A stretch of 64,000 nucleotides of DNA. Origin: JAGVJT01 sp964471225. GTDB lineage: Bacteria; Pseudomonadota; Gammaproteobacteria; Legionellales; Legionellaceae. Positions 63,578 through 64,000 of this stretch are shown piece after piece. Location of the stretch: NCBI GenBank assembly GCA_964471225.1, contig CAYYEZ010000062.1, forward strand, positions 1 to 64,000, written 5' to 3'. The notes below the pieces were generated by a model that was not told the origin of the DNA, did no database searches, and was given only the letters and a program-made list of their open reading frames with translations. Numbering within the stretch: position 1 is the first letter of the stretch; every line of letters starts with the position of its first letter. The position numbers were made by a program, and so were the translations under genes.

Positions 63578-64000
63578 ATGAAATTGATCTTAAATAACTA
63601 CAAACAAGATAGCCTACCCCGTAAAGTCGTCATTGATTTTATCGCTCAGACCTGTATTTTGGACGATATATCGACTTTATCTCTCGAATCATTCTTCACA
63701 CTGGATTTTCATCACCCACTCTTGGATGAACCCTTACATGATGTTACACAACAGACCTATACCTACACGTATGATAATTTTCAAAGCCTAACTCATGCCG
63801 GACGCTTTATTTATAGCGTATTACTCAGAGCAAAAAATCCGACAGAATGCATCTTTGTGATCAAGCCCACATTGCGTTATCAGCAACATAAATCAAACTA
63901 TACCATTGCATTCTCAATGCATACTAAAAAAGCTGCAAAAAAAATGCTCTCTTTAGATGCGTTCAATGAGATTGCCTCCTGCTTCCGTAACTATACATTC
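63578..64000 (+). CDS. Partial unknown protein, cut by window end
   Basis: Open from ATG 63578 to the window end without a stop, 141 codons. The protein begins MKLILNNYKQDSLPRKVVID and contains YTYTYDNFQSLTHAGRFIYSVLL and RNYTF at the cut. It is soluble, with no signal peptide or membrane helix so far. No family recognised; coding judged from the long open frame and normal composition. It lies 27 bases after the small membrane protein and is likely co-transcribed. Confidence 0.6.
   Translation, partial: MKLILNNYKQDSLPRKVVIDFIAQTCILDDISTLSLESFFTLDFHHPLLDEPLHDVTQQTYTYTYDNFQSLTHAGRFIYSVLLRAKNPTECIFVIKPTLRYQQHKSNYTIAFSMHTKKAAKKMLSLDAFNEIASCFRNYTF

Noticed and set aside
1..64000. CRISPR array, tRNA, rRNA, transposase or prophage genes
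   Set aside because: None was seen on either strand by reading; tRNA and CRISPR scans could not be run.

Overview
The window looks like chromosome of a host-associated gammaproteobacterium, most probably of the Legionellales (Legionella/Coxiella/Berkiella-like). This is inferred from three things: moderately AT-rich DNA, housekeeping operons in gammaproteobacterial order, and several long proteins of no obvious family that look like secreted host-directed effectors scattered between them. No secretion-system gene lies in the window, so effector status is inference throughout. I saw no tRNA, rRNA, CRISPR array, transposase, integrase or prophage gene.

Layout. 1-2.5 kb: an amino-acid permease and a DMT-type exporter. 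2.5-10.9 kb: surface-polysaccharide genes (methyltransferase, membrane-anchored nucleotide-sugar 4,6-dehydratase, GT-C-type membrane glycosyltransferase, a two-domain GT4 glycosyltransferase) with an unidentified HAD-like protein among them. 11.1-11.9 kb: an orphan acidic-tailed protein. 12.2-17.4 kb (minus): mlaFEDCB-ibaG-murA plus a Nif3-like gene, for outer-membrane lipid asymmetry and peptidoglycan precursors. 17.5-20.8 kb (plus, divergent): kdsD-kdsC-lptC-lptA-lptB, for Kdo synthesis and LPS transport. 20.8-23.2 kb: glutaminase and serine dehydratase, which suit amino-acid feeding. 23.4-25.3 kb: an unknown protein with a hydrophobic, Ala/Thr-rich end. 25.4-29.8 kb: the macromolecular-synthesis operon rpsU-yqeY-dnaG-rpoD. 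30.0-32.7 kb: an MscS-type channel and a Dps-like ferritin.

32.9-45.8 kb is the most unusual region. An 863-residue unknown, a 3200-residue giant and a small GNAT acetyltransferase run in one direction and end at a strong bidirectional terminator. The giant shows a set of superfamily-2 ATPase motifs (GGGKS, DELH, SGTP, QGCMRMRG) in the manner of DUF3638-type proteins. Its N-terminus has a His...Asn...Gln...Cys order that could be a circularly permuted papain-like fold, and its C-terminus has three tandem repeats of about 76 residues.

45.8-47.8 kb (minus): groES-groEL with an excellent sigma-32 promoter. 48.0-51.0 kb: a SulP anion transporter fused to a beta-carbonic anhydrase, then a spermidine-synthase-like protein. 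51.1-52.8 kb: two convergent unknowns; the first has Cys, His and Asp arranged as in C58/YopT-type cysteine proteases, and its promoter overlaps a perfect palindrome. 52.9-62.9 kb (minus): sdhCDAB-sucABCD-pdxH, the succinate/2-oxoglutarate segment of the TCA cycle. 63.0-64.0 kb: a perfect 25-bp inverted repeat, a small membrane protein and the start of another unknown gene cut by the window edge.

Start sites were moved from the longest reading frame where a ribosome-binding site, gene overlap or family length favoured another start; each case is explained in its entry.
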